Shown: piece by piece, positions 16,741 to 25,367 of the stretch
Numbering within the stretch: position 1 is the first letter of the stretch
Layout of the letters: each line of letters starts with the position of its first letter
DNA from: Marinomonas algicola
Lineage (GTDB): Bacteria > Pseudomonadota > Gammaproteobacteria > Pseudomonadales > Marinomonadaceae
DNA length: 64,000 nt
Assembly (NCBI RefSeq): GCF_014805825.1
Contig: NZ_CP061941.1
Coordinates: forward strand, 1,364,001-1,428,000
Direction of reading: 5' to 3'
Program-made: the position numbers and the translations under genes
Notes under the pieces: model-generated
The model's database searches: none
Told to the model about the DNA's origin: nothing
Seen by the model: only the letters and a program-made list of their open reading frames with translations

Positions 16741-18408
16741 CTAGCCGCTGACAACATTGACTAATAGGGTAACTTGGTCGCCTGGCTGCACATATTTTTT
16801 ACTGCCTACTATTGGGTTCCACTTCTTAATATCAGAAATTCGCACATTGAACTTTTGGGCTACTTTTCCTAATGAATCCCCCGCTCTTAGAGAGTAGACA
16901 ATTCGCTTAACAACGCTGGGCCTAGCACTGTTGCTTTTATTCGTTGTTGTTTGCCAAATGGTCAGTTTTTTTCCAAGTCGTAACGGATCAGCAAGCCCTA
17001 TATTATTCCAACGGGCTAAGGTTTTTGTATTCGTTTTGTATTTTCTCGCTATATCCCATAAAGTATCCCCACTTTTGATGGTGTGATACGTTTTTAGCTT
17101 GTTGGTGCTTGGTGCTTTTTTTTGTTTTTGTATTAAGCGCTGATGAGAGCTTAAGGTATAGCGTTCAATTTTACTGCCTGCAACAGGAATCATTAATTGC
17201 TGTCCAACACGGATAAGCGTTGAGGACATTTTGTTCACATCCTGAAGTACGGCAATTGTTGTATTATGGTTTTTTGCAATCAGCAAAAGGTTATCACCAG
17301 CATCTACAGTATAACGTACCCAAGTAACTCTTTGGTCAACAGGAATAGACACGAGTTTAGTTCTGAAACTCTGCGCTTTCTCAATAGGTATTAGTAGTCT
17401 ATGGGGGCCATCTGGCGACGTTGCCCATTGATTAAAACCTGGGTTTAATAAATAGATTTCATCAATGCTTGTGTCGGCCATTTTTGCGGCTTCGGCTAAG
17501 TCAATTTGACTGCCAACATTAACAATCTCAAAGTAAGGTTTGTTTTCAATAAAATAGGGCTGATACTTATACTGCTCTGGATTTTTAAATATTTTGGCGA
17601 GAGCAAGCAGTTTTGGTACATAAGCACGAGTTTCTTTCGGTAAGTCTAGAGACCAAAAATCGGTTGGTTTGCCCGCTTTTCTGTTTTTCTTTATGGCTCT
17701 TAATACGGTTCCTTGGCCTGAGTTGTATGCCGCTAAAGCGTGTAACCAATTGCCATCAAACATGTGGTTAAGTTTAGTTAAATAAGAAATAGCGGCCTCT
17801 GTTGAGCTGACAATATCGCGTCGACCATCATACCACCAGTCTTGAGTTAAGCCGTAAGCTAACCCTGTAGATGGAATAAATTGCCAAGGGCCCGATGCAC
17901 GCCCATGGCTGTAGCCGAAAGGGTCAAAGCCACTTTCAACAATCGGTAAAAAGGCAATCTCTAAAGGTAAGCCAGCTTCTTCCAGTTGTTCTACAATATG
18001 GAATAAATACCTCTCTCCTCTTTTCGAGACTCTATTTAAATAAGATTGATGAGAGTTGTACCATTTGATTTGACTTAATAAGCGAGGCTTATCATGGTCT
18101 AGGTTGAGTGCATAACCAGCCCTAATGCGATTCCATAGATTTTTATCAATTGGCTCAATAATGTCTTGTTGAGTTTTTGATCCTGCTTCTACCTCATCTA
18201 TTTCAACTGAATCAATAAGCGTAACGACTTCAAAACCGGCTTGATTAGCCTTTTTGTTATTAAAGTCACTAATATCCTGTTGTGTATATCGCTCTGCTTC
18301 TGAAGAGGATTGGGCCGTTTCTTGAGTGGTTTTTTGTCCCGGTACAATGGTTTGACAACCCGTAAGGATGAAGCCAGCAACAAGTAGTATTAGCGCATTA
18401 TTTAGCAT
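16741..18408 (-). CDS. mltD: Membrane-bound lytic murein transglycosylase D
   Basis: Outer-membrane lipoprotein of 555 residues that cleaves peptidoglycan glycan strands. The lipobox LTGC gives lipidation at C18. A family 1 SLT domain follows, with catalytic Glu at about 158 (PIVESGFDPF) and the GPWQFIPSTG motif. Three LysM domains end the protein (starting near RYTVDAGDNLLLIA, YHTIKSGDTLWDIA and YSLRAGDSLGKVA). ATG at 18408 is chosen for its AAAGG site and because the lipobox then sits at the normal distance; the frame extends upstream without a ribosome site. It is downstream of gloB in the same direction, the conserved gammaproteobacterial order. Confidence 0.95.
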   Translation of the reverse strand: MLNNALILLVAGFILTGCQTIVPGQKTTQETAQSSSEAERYTQQDISDFNNKKANQAGFEVVTLIDSVEIDEVEAGSKTQQDIIEPIDKNLWNRIRAGYALNLDHDKPRLLSQIKWYNSHQSYLNRVSKRGERYLFHIVEQLEEAGLPLEIAFLPIVESGFDPFGYSHGRASGPWQFIPSTGLAYGLTQDWWYDGRRDIVSSTEAAISYLTKLNHMFDGNWLHALAAYNSGQGTVLRAIKKNRKAGKPTDFWSLDLPKETRAYVPKLLALAKIFKNPEQYKYQPYFIENKPYFEIVNVGSQIDLAEAAKMADTSIDEIYLLNPGFNQWATSPDGPHRLLIPIEKAQSFRTKLVSIPVDQRVTWVRYTVDAGDNLLLIAKNHNTTIAVLQDVNKMSSTLIRVGQQLMIPVAGSKIERYTLSSHQRLIQKQKKAPSTNKLKTYHTIKSGDTLWDIARKYKTNTKTLARWNNIGLADPLRLGKKLTIWQTTTNKSNSARPSVVKRIVYSLRAGDSLGKVAQKFNVRISDIKKWNPIVGSKKYVQPGDQVTLLVNVVSG

Positions 18409-18468
18409 TTGAACCTTTATCATGATAAAAAAGTATGGATATTCTATAGAGCTGACAAGATAGGTCAA

Positions 18469-19242
18469 CTAATAAGCATCTTTTGCTCTCCTTACTTGAG
18501 AGAATTGATCGCCTGGGTTGTTAGATCTGACTTCATTTAATTGTTTAGCGGCTTTTTCAACTAGGGCGGTAATGTCTGTTCTCATAAAAGGGTTACAGGC
18601 TAATTCTAGGTCAATAGTACTGGGTAGTGTCGGCGTATTTTGTTCTCTGAGGACTTTACATTCTTCTATTACGGATAGTAGTCTGGTGTTATCTGGATCT
18701 AGACTAAGTGCAAACTTGTAGTTGTTTAATGTGTATTCATGAGTGCAATAGACTTTCGTTTTTTGAGGAAGTTCTTTTAACTTGTTCATAGCGGTTAACA
18801 TCTGATTTGCCGTGCCTTCCATTAGGCGACCGCATCCGCCTCGAAAAAGAGTATCTCCTGAAAATAGAATAGGGATGTTTCCACTATCAGAAAAGTAACA
18901 AATGTGGTCTAAGGTATGAGCTGGGGTTTCTATTGCCTTGAATGTATGCTCAAAAACGTGGATAGAGTCGCTGTCTTCAACAGGGTGCGTAATCAAAGGT
19001 TGTAGATGGCTGGGGCCATAAACAGGGCAATTGAACCGCTCCTTTAGTTGTTGAACACCGCCTGTATGATCTGGATGGTGGTGAGTGACCAGGATGCCAA
19101 CGAGTTTTTTGTTTTGCTGGGTTAAATAATCTAAAACGACCTCTGCGTCACCAGGGTCAACAACCCAAGCCAAATCCTTGCTTTTCTGTAAAATAACCCA
19201 GATATAATTATCATTAAAGGCTGGTAAGGGTAGAATGTTCAT
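18469..19242 (-). CDS. gloB: Hydroxyacylglutathione hydrolase (glyoxalase II)
   Basis: Binuclear metal thioesterase of 257 residues that hydrolyses S-D-lactoylglutathione to lactate and glutathione, the second step of methylglyoxal detoxification. The THHHPDHTGG motif is at 53-62, with later ligand motifs TPAHTLDHICY, FSGDTLFRGGCGR and YCTHEYT. The length fits GloB exactly. It ends 60 bp before mltD and is divergent from the yafS-rnhA genes, with a 90-bp shared upstream region. Confidence 0.96.
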   Translation of the reverse strand: MNILPLPAFNDNYIWVILQKSKDLAWVVDPGDAEVVLDYLTQQNKKLVGILVTHHHPDHTGGVQQLKERFNCPVYGPSHLQPLITHPVEDSDSIHVFEHTFKAIETPAHTLDHICYFSDSGNIPILFSGDTLFRGGCGRLMEGTANQMLTAMNKLKELPQKTKVYCTHEYTLNNYKFALSLDPDNTRLLSVIEECKVLREQNTPTLPSTIDLELACNPFMRTDITALVEKAAKQLNEVRSNNPGDQFSQVRRAKDAY

Positions 19243-19332
19243 AAAAACTCACTTTATTAAATTAGGTGATGTCTGATTGTCGGAGTAAATAGCGACTTTT
19301 TAAGTTTGTGTAAACAGAGCTGAGTTGATTGT

Positions 19333-20073
19333 ATGGTGGATGAGCAAGTAAGACAATTATTCCAGAAATGGTACCAATCGGATTTAGGGCGAAGCGTGCT
19401 TGAGAGGGAGCTGTCTATCCTAGAGCAGCAAACCGAGGGGAGTGTTGGTTATTTTGCTGTTATTCAAAGTCCTCTAATGGATCTACGACTTTCTAAATCG
19501 CACATTAAACATCAAATAATGCTGGCTCCTCTTATGGAATTAGGGGCATCTGAAAACACCATTATTGGCTTTTCAAATGAGTTGCCTGTCGATTCTGATA
19601 GTGTTGATGTGCACATTATGCATCACTCACTTGATTTGTCGGATTCGCCACATGATGATGTTCGTGAAGCGGCAAGAACGCTTATTCCTAGTGGGCGCAT
19701 TGTGATTGTGGGTTTTAACCCATGGAGCTTGTTGGGTGTTAGAAAAATAGCGTCTAATCGTTCGTTGGCTCCTTGGTGTGGTCGGTTCATTGCACCACAA
19801 AGATTGGAGGATTGGTTGAAGGTGGCTGGTCTTACCTTGGAATCAATTGAATATGCTTGCTTTAGACCTCCTTTTAGAAAAGCGTCCTGGCATAAAAAAA
19901 TGGCTCGTGTTGGCAAAACATTAGAATTAACGCATCTTCCTTTGGGAGGGGTATACGTTATCTCAGCAACAAAACAAGTTCGTAGTCATATTGTCATTAA
20001 ACCTCGTTGGAAGAGAGCAAAAGTTCGAGTTCCTTCTATTAGTAAACCCATAGTTAAAGAGATGCAAGATTGA
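19333..20073 (+). CDS. yafS: SAM-dependent methyltransferase, YafS-like
   Basis: Class I methyltransferase-like protein of 246 residues. The visible methyltransferase parts are the acidic strand SDSVDVHIMHHSLDLS and the later LIPSGRIVIVGFNPWS; the N-terminal glycine-rich SAM motif is degenerate. Its place between gloB and rnhA matches E. coli yafS, whose substrate is not known. Its TGA stop overlaps the TTG start of rnhA (TTGA), so the two genes are probably coupled. The C-terminal 30 residues are basic. Confidence 0.82.
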   Translation: MVDEQVRQLFQKWYQSDLGRSVLERELSILEQQTEGSVGYFAVIQSPLMDLRLSKSHIKHQIMLAPLMELGASENTIIGFSNELPVDSDSVDVHIMHHSLDLSDSPHDDVREAARTLIPSGRIVIVGFNPWSLLGVRKIASNRSLAPWCGRFIAPQRLEDWLKVAGLTLESIEYACFRPPFRKASWHKKMARVGKTLELTHLPLGGVYVISATKQVRSHIVIKPRWKRAKVRVPSISKPIVKEMQD

Positions 20074-20513
20074 AAAAAGTTGTGATATATACAGACGGTG
20101 CATGCAAAGGAAACCCAGGTCCTGGTGGATGGGGAGCTTGGCTAACTTTTGGTGAACATGAAAAAAAGCTCTGCGGTGGTGAGCCCGAAACGACGAATAA
20201 TCGCATGGAGTTAATGGGCGCAATAGAGGGCCTGGCCGCATTAAAAGAAAAGTGTGATGTGATACTTTACACTGACTCTTCCTATGTGCAAAAAGGCATA
20301 ACAGAGTGGTTGCAAGGTTGGAAAAAAAGAGATTGGAAAACGGCGTCTAAGCAGCCAGTTAAAAACCAAGATCTATGGCGTCTACTGGACGAACAATGTC
20401 AGCGCCATGATGTGGTTTGGAAGTGGGTAAAAGGCCATGCCGGCATTGAGGGAAATGAGATAGCGGATCAACTGGCAAATGACGGTATTGAGAAAATGCA
20501 GTTATCTAAATAA
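20070..20513 (+). CDS. rnhA: Ribonuclease HI
   Basis: Endonuclease of 147 residues that degrades the RNA strand of RNA-DNA hybrids in replication and R-loop removal. The carboxylate set is complete: D9 (YTDGACKGNPGPGG), E47 (NNRMELMGAI), D69 (YTDSSYV), D133 (ADQLAND), plus H123 (KGHAG). The start is TTG at 20070, overlapping the yafS stop, and the resulting N-terminus MKKVVIYTDG is the normal one for the family. In E. coli rnhA and dnaQ are divergent neighbours; here they are in the same direction with yggL between. Confidence 0.97.
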   Translation: MKKVVIYTDGACKGNPGPGGWGAWLTFGEHEKKLCGGEPETTNNRMELMGAIEGLAALKEKCDVILYTDSSYVQKGITEWLQGWKKRDWKTASKQPVKNQDLWRLLDEQCQRHDVVWKWVKGHAGIEGNEIADQLANDGIEKMQLSK

Positions 20514-20639
20514 ATGCGTGCTTCATTTTGATCTAGCCTGCTCTTTTTGACTTAAAGGTAGGGTATTCACTCATACTGTGTTTCAATTGTCAGCTACATG
20601 AATGGTTTAATTAAAGCGTTTGACGCCACAGGAAATAAC

Positions 20640-20972
20640 ATGAAAGAAAAAAGAAATAGAAGACTAAGAAAAAAGCTGTATTTAGGTGAATTTGCAATAA
20701 AAGGATTTGAGTATTCATGTGATTTAGACATAAATTCAGAGCCCGAGTTTGATGTTTTTTTTGAGCGTTTTTTAGATGTGCTTGAAGAAAGAAAGTTGTG
20801 TATGGGGAGTGGTGGAGACTTAACATCGTTAACTGGTTTCATTTGCTCTGAGTTACGTTATGGTTCGGCAACGAATGACGATTTGGTTGCGATTGAAGCT
20901 TGGTTAAATGCTGAAACGGTAGTATCCAATGTTGTTATGGGTGAGTTAGTGGACGCCAATTACGGCGAATAG
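20640..20972 (+). CDS. yggL: YggL family (DUF469) ribosome-binding protein
   Basis: Protein of 110 residues matching YggL. The N-terminal RNRRLRKKLYLGEF, the EFDVFFERFLDVLEERKLC segment and GYGSATNDDL-like C-terminal part (RYGSATNDDLVAIEAWL) are characteristic. E. coli YggL associates with the 50S ribosomal subunit. ATG at 20640 is preferred: GGAAATAAC lies just before it and the Arg/Lys-rich family N-terminus starts there. An upstream ATG at 20598 would add 14 unrelated residues. It sits between rnhA and dnaQ. Confidence 0.85.
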   Translation: MKEKRNRRLRKKLYLGEFAIKGFEYSCDLDINSEPEFDVFFERFLDVLEERKLCMGSGGDLTSLTGFICSELRYGSATNDDLVAIEAWLNAETVVSNVVMGELVDANYGE

Positions 20973-21043
20973 CAGGCGACTGATAAAGTCTGTTCTTTGC
21001 GTTAGTTAAAATATTTAATTGTTGTTAGTGAGGTTTGTAGCAC

Positions 21044-21760
21044 ATGGCCGAAAGATTCGTTGTTTTAGATACAGAAACAACAGGCATAGATCCTAAGCAA
21101 GGGCATCGTATTATCGAGATCGGTTGCGTTGAAATGATTGGGCGCAAACTCACAAATCGACATTTTCATGTTTATATTAACCCTGAGAGACCTGTTGAGA
21201 TAGAAGCCTTCAATGTTCATGGAATCAGTGATGAGTTTTTGTCGGATAAGCCTTTATTTAGAGAAGTCGCGCAAGACTTCCTTGATTTTATTAAAGGCGC
21301 TGAACTGATTATTCATAACGCTCCTTTTGATGTTGGCTTTATGGATAATGAGTTTTCGATGCTTGGTAGCATGCCTAAAACCAGCGATGTGTGTAGTGTT
21401 TTTGATACCTTGCAATTTGCTCGTAAAAAGCATCCAGGGCAAAAGAATAACTTAGACGCATTATGCCGTCGTTATGGAATTGATAATTCTCATCGTGAAT
21501 TACATGGCGCATTATTAGACGCTGAAATTCTTGCAGATGTGTATTTATTAATGACCGGCGGTCAAACATCATTGGGGTTAACAAATGATGATCTTAACGA
21601 TGAAGAGGGTAATGACTCATCATCTTGGACGATTCGCCGTTTTGCATCAGATCGATCAATGTTGAAAATCATTCGCGCCACGGAGAAGGAGCTTGCGTTG
21701 CATGACGGACGCTTAGATCTAATTGAAAAAAGTGCAGGGCGAGCTCTCTGGCGTGAGTAA
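21044..21760 (+). CDS. dnaQ: DNA polymerase III epsilon subunit (proofreading exonuclease)
   Basis: The 3'-5' exonuclease of the replicative polymerase, 238 residues. Exo I is DTETTG (9-14), Exo II is IIHNAPFDVGFMDNE (about 86-100), and Exo III carries HGALLDAEILADVYLLMTGG. The C-terminal region after about residue 190 is the part that binds the alpha subunit in E. coli. It is followed by a strong bidirectional terminator shared with the convergent nhaB. Confidence 0.97.
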   Translation: MAERFVVLDTETTGIDPKQGHRIIEIGCVEMIGRKLTNRHFHVYINPERPVEIEAFNVHGISDEFLSDKPLFREVAQDFLDFIKGAELIIHNAPFDVGFMDNEFSMLGSMPKTSDVCSVFDTLQFARKKHPGQKNNLDALCRRYGIDNSHRELHGALLDAEILADVYLLMTGGQTSLGLTNDDLNDEEGNDSSSWTIRRFASDRSMLKIIRATEKELALHDGRLDLIEKSAGRALWRE

Positions 21761-21814
21761 AGCGAATATCAGATGACTATTGGTCGAATGATGACGTTGT
21801 TTTTTCTTTAAAAG

Positions 21815-21851
21815 ACCCCTATGCATTGTAACGGATGCATAGGGGTTTTTT
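21815..21851. terminator. Bidirectional terminator between dnaQ and nhaB
   Basis: Perfect 12-bp stem (ACCCCTATGCAT with ATGCATAGGGGT), 8-nt loop, followed by a T6 run on the plus strand and a CTTTTAA-type tract on the minus strand. Confidence 0.9.
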
Positions 21852-21862
21852 ATATTACTTCT

Positions 21863-23365
21863 TTATAAAAGGAAGACGACGCATAAGCCGCCAACAGTGC
21901 TTAGGACTATCGTGTATGGAAGTGCCATCCAGACCATCTTGCCGTACGATAAGCGTAATAATGGAGCAATTGCGGAGGTGAGTAAAAACAAGAATGCGGC
22001 CTGGCCATTAGGTGTTGCAACACTCGGAAGGTTTGTTCCTGTATTTATAGCAACGGCCAGCAAATCAAATTGCTCTCTACTAATGGTTCCCGCATCAAGG
22101 GCGGCTTTAACTTCACCTATATAGACGGTCGCCACAAAAACATTGTCACTGATCGCAGACAATACACCATTGGCCACAAAGAACATGATCGGCTGAATGT
22201 TTGTTGGCATATTTAAGACAATATCAATGAAAGGTTGGAAAAGGTGTTGTTCGTGTATAACAGAGACAACTGTGAAGAAAACTACCAGTAGTGCTGTAAA
22301 TGGGAGGGCTTCTTCAAATGCATGACCAATTCTGTGTTCTTCAGTTATGCCGTTGAATGCGGTCAACAGAACGATGATCATCAGCCCAACAAGACCGACT
22401 TCAGCGATATGGAAAGCAAGTGAGAAGACTAAGATGGCCGCGACAATACCTTGAATAATGAGCTGTGCCTTATGGTGGCTAGTACTGCGTTTACTTTCTT
22501 CCATTTCAAAGTTTTTTAGTATTTGGCGAACGTTCTCTGGTAAATGCGCTCCATAATCAAACCATTTGGTTTTTTCCAAAACAATTACGGTAAGCAATCC
22601 ACAAATTAAGACAGGCATAGAGACTGGCGCTACCTTCAGGAAGAACTCAATAAAATCCCATCCTGCAACTTTAGCAATTAATAGGTTTTGTGGTTCACCA
22701 ACTAATGTGGATACGCCGCCCAATGCTGTGCCGACAGCGCCATGCATTAGTAGGCTTCTTAAAAATGATCTGAACTCATTTAAATCGCCAGCATTTATAG
22801 GAAGAATTTTAGCGTCACTTCCTGGGTCATGACTTTTGTTGGATGATTGGTCTGAGGCCACTTTGTGGTAAACAGAGTAGAAACCAACACCAACGCTGAT
22901 TAAGACAGCGGTCACAGTAAGAGCGTCAAGAAATGCCGATAAAAAAGCCGCAGAAAGGCTGAATATGAGGGATATGGCTGTTTTAGATCGTACTTTTACT
23001 AATAATTTATTAAAAATAAATAGCAGCATGTCCTTCATGAAGTAAATGCCTGCAACCATAAACATCAACAATAAAATCACTTCTATATTATGAACCACTT
23101 CGTCGTAGACACCGCTAGTACTTGTTAATCCTAAAATCACGGCTTCAATCGCGAGCAAACCTCCTGGTTGAAGTGGGTAACATTTCAGGGCCATTGCCAA
23201 GGTGAAAATAAACTCAATAATCAACAGCCATCCAGTGATAAAAGGCCCTAAGACGACGAGCAATAGTGGGTTAAGTACCAAAAAGGCGATAATAACTTGT
23301 TTGTACCATAATGGTGATGACCCTAAGAAATTCTTACTGAAGGCTTTTGCGAGAGTATCTTGCAT
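21863..23365 (-). CDS. nhaB: Na+/H+ antiporter NhaB
   Basis: Inner-membrane antiporter of 500 residues with about 11-12 hydrophobic segments. NhaB expels Na+ in exchange for H+ and helps set internal sodium and pH. Characteristic parts are the N-terminal AFSKNFLGSSPLWYK, GTALGGVSTLVGEPQNLLI near the middle, and the C-terminal NTGTNLPSVATPNGQAAFLF. The length equals that of E. coli NhaB within a few residues. It is convergent with dnaQ and divergent from sohB. Together with the NQR locus it makes a sodium circuit likely. Confidence 0.96.
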   Translation of the reverse strand: MQDTLAKAFSKNFLGSSPLWYKQVIIAFLVLNPLLLVVLGPFITGWLLIIEFIFTLAMALKCYPLQPGGLLAIEAVILGLTSTSGVYDEVVHNIEVILLLMFMVAGIYFMKDMLLFIFNKLLVKVRSKTAISLIFSLSAAFLSAFLDALTVTAVLISVGVGFYSVYHKVASDQSSNKSHDPGSDAKILPINAGDLNEFRSFLRSLLMHGAVGTALGGVSTLVGEPQNLLIAKVAGWDFIEFFLKVAPVSMPVLICGLLTVIVLEKTKWFDYGAHLPENVRQILKNFEMEESKRSTSHHKAQLIIQGIVAAILVFSLAFHIAEVGLVGLMIIVLLTAFNGITEEHRIGHAFEEALPFTALLVVFFTVVSVIHEQHLFQPFIDIVLNMPTNIQPIMFFVANGVLSAISDNVFVATVYIGEVKAALDAGTISREQFDLLAVAINTGTNLPSVATPNGQAAFLFLLTSAIAPLLRLSYGKMVWMALPYTIVLSTVGGLCVVFLL

Positions 23366-23525
23366 TCCTTACTCCTATACTTATATTTATATTTGAATTC
23401 AAAATGGTACGAATCATATGTGAATAAAGCATGTGACACCATAGGTTTATATTAGTATGTTGCATTGTTTTTCTATATATTTGCCTCATTAATTCATTGT
23501 CTCAATATATTAGAAGGGAAAAAAA

Positions 23526-24548
23526 TTGGAATTTTTTACAGAATATGCAGGTTTTTTATTAAAGCTATTAACGGTGGCGATTATTTTTGGGTTATTTATC
23601 GCGGGGGTTGCAAGTGGGAAGAGTAAGCCAAAAGAAGGAGGTATTTCGATTCGTAATATGAATGACCAGTACGAAAAGAGGAAAGATATTTTACATTCTG
23701 AACTTCTAGATAAAAAAGAACTAAAAAAATTAGCTAAAGAGAAAAAGAAAAGAGCTAAAGAAAAATCGGCTAAGTCTGAAGAAGTGGTAGAGCGCCGAAA
23801 GGTGTTTGTCTTAAATTTTGATGGTGATATTAAGGCCTCAGCCGTTGATGCAATGCGTGAAGAAATTACGGCTATTTTGAGTGTCGCAACGGAAAAAGAT
23901 GAAGTGGTTGTGCGCCTCGAGAGTGGCGGTGGTATGGTGCATTCCTATGGTTTGGCGTCGTCCCAGCTATTAAGAATCAAGGAAGCTAACGTTCGTTTAA
24001 CGGTTTGTGTTGATAAGGTTGCGGCGAGTGGCGGCTACATGATGGCTTGTGTTGCGGATAAGATCATTGCGGCGCCTTTTGCTGTTTTGGGTTCTATTGG
24101 TGTTGTTGCTCAAGTGCCTAATATCCATCGATTACTTGATAAAAATTTGGTTGATGTAGAGTTGCATACAGCCGGTAAATACAAGAGAACCTTAACTATG
24201 TTGGGGGAAAATACTGATGAAGGTCGCGAGAAATTTAGGCAGGACCTTGAAGATACCCATGTTTTGTTTAAAGAATTTGTGTCGTCTCAAAGAGATGTAG
24301 TTGATATTGAATCGATTGCAACGGGTGATGTCTGGTATGGCACTAAAGCATTGGACAATAAACTAATCGATGAGTTGTCTACTAGTGATGGTTATTTGGT
24401 GAATCGATATAATGATTCTGATGTGTTTTCTGTCTCTTATAAAGAACCTAAGAAAATGGCAGAGCGTCTTGGTTTGTCAGTATTGTCTGCGGTTGAGACT
24501 AAATTTACTAAATGGTTTTCGTCTGCTTCTCAACACAGGGGGTATTAG
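23526..24548 (+). CDS. sohB: Inner-membrane peptidase SohB
   Basis: Membrane-anchored serine protease of the signal-peptide-peptidase (S49) family, 340 residues. One N-terminal transmembrane segment (about 8-30) is followed by a Lys/Glu-rich coiled region (50-90) and the protease domain. The catalytic serine is S168 (KVAASGGYMMA) and the lysine lies in TAGKYKRTLTM (K218 or K220). The start codon is TTG at 23526 with AAGG upstream. It is convergent with csiV across a 14-bp stem-loop. Confidence 0.94.
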   Translation: MEFFTEYAGFLLKLLTVAIIFGLFIAGVASGKSKPKEGGISIRNMNDQYEKRKDILHSELLDKKELKKLAKEKKKRAKEKSAKSEEVVERRKVFVLNFDGDIKASAVDAMREEITAILSVATEKDEVVVRLESGGGMVHSYGLASSQLLRIKEANVRLTVCVDKVAASGGYMMACVADKIIAAPFAVLGSIGVVAQVPNIHRLLDKNLVDVELHTAGKYKRTLTMLGENTDEGREKFRQDLEDTHVLFKEFVSSQRDVVDIESIATGDVWYGTKALDNKLIDELSTSDGYLVNRYNDSDVFSVSYKEPKKMAERLGLSVLSAVETKFTKWFSSASQHRGY

Positions 24549-24573
24549 TTACTGGTGTATTTTAGTTGGAGTT

Positions 24574-24614
24574 TTAGAAACAACAATGTAACGTGATTAA
24601 ATTGTTGTTTCTAA
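24574..24614. terminator. 14-bp stem-loop between convergent sohB and csiV
   Basis: Perfect inverted repeat TTAGAAACAACAAT / ATTGTTGTTTCTAA with a 13-nt loop. There is no strong T run after it on either strand, so it may terminate weakly or act as an RNA 3'-end stabiliser. Confidence 0.6.
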
Positions 24615-24626
24615 GACGCGAAGGCG

Positions 24627-25367
24627 TTAGCGGTTTGTCTCGCCAATCTTTTTGATATTCGACATCAGGTTTTCTAGTGCTTGTTGTTGTATGGCGTCCT
24701 CTAGTTCCATTGGTTCAAAATACAATAATGTTCCAATTAATGGATGATCCAAGTAATTAAGCTTTTTGCTGGCGGTTTTATTGGCTTGAGTGATGTCTAA
24801 GCGAGCGCTCGGTAATGGCTTTGCTTGATTTTGTGTCTCAATTTGGTCAACTTTTGAGCTATTATTAAAGCTTTGAGTTGAGATTGCGGTGGCAGCAAAT
24901 TGATAGTGGCTTAAATTGATGTCTGTTTCTAGGTAGCGACCAAGTGTGATATTGATTGTTCCTGATAATTCAGAGTAGCCAGTTTCTTGAGGTGGGCTAT
25001 TAATAGTACGAGATAGGGTGTCTCCTTTGCGATCAAATATTAGTGTCCATGAGTGATTGGTCAGTACTTTTACGCCACGTTGGATTTTTTTTCGGTAAGT
25101 GTCGAATGGGTTGTTAATTGTTTCGATATCCGCACCATTTGAGCCATTACCGGACGAGGTAGGGCTTTCATCCTGTTTGGTGAACTTGGGTATGCCATTT
25201 AGACTAAGTATATTTTTATATTCAATGTATTCGGTTGTGTCTTCTTTTGGCCATTCAAATGTCATGATGTAGGCCTTATAGGCACGAGCGTCAGAGTCGT
25301 ATTCATCGGCGTGCAAAAACGCGCTGATTAGACTTATCCCACAGGCAAGCAATAACTGAATTTTCAA
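24627..25367 (-). CDS. csiV: CsiV family periplasmic protein
   Basis: Exported protein of 246 residues. A signal peptide covers about 1-20 (cleavage near FLHA/DEYD). The CsiV family has the N-terminal YKAYIMTFEW-type segment, the middle GTINITLGRYLETDINL strand and the C-terminal YLDHPLIGTLLYFEP, all visible here. In Vibrio cholerae CsiV binds peptidoglycan and activates LpoA/PBP1A, and it lies downstream of mfd, as here. The start overlaps the mfd stop by four bases (ATGA), so it is translationally coupled to mfd. Confidence 0.85.
   Translation of the reverse strand: MKIQLLLACGISLISAFLHADEYDSDARAYKAYIMTFEWPKEDTTEYIEYKNILSLNGIPKFTKQDESPTSSGNGSNGADIETINNPFDTYRKKIQRGVKVLTNHSWTLIFDRKGDTLSRTINSPPQETGYSELSGTINITLGRYLETDINLSHYQFAATAISTQSFNNSSKVDQIETQNQAKPLPSARLDITQANKTASKKLNYLDHPLIGTLLYFEPMELEDAIQQQALENLMSNIKKIGETNR

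Noticed and set aside
24574..24614. Long inverted repeat as an insertion-sequence or miniature transposon end
   Set aside because: It is a single short stem-loop between convergent genes with no target duplication; a terminator-type role fits better.
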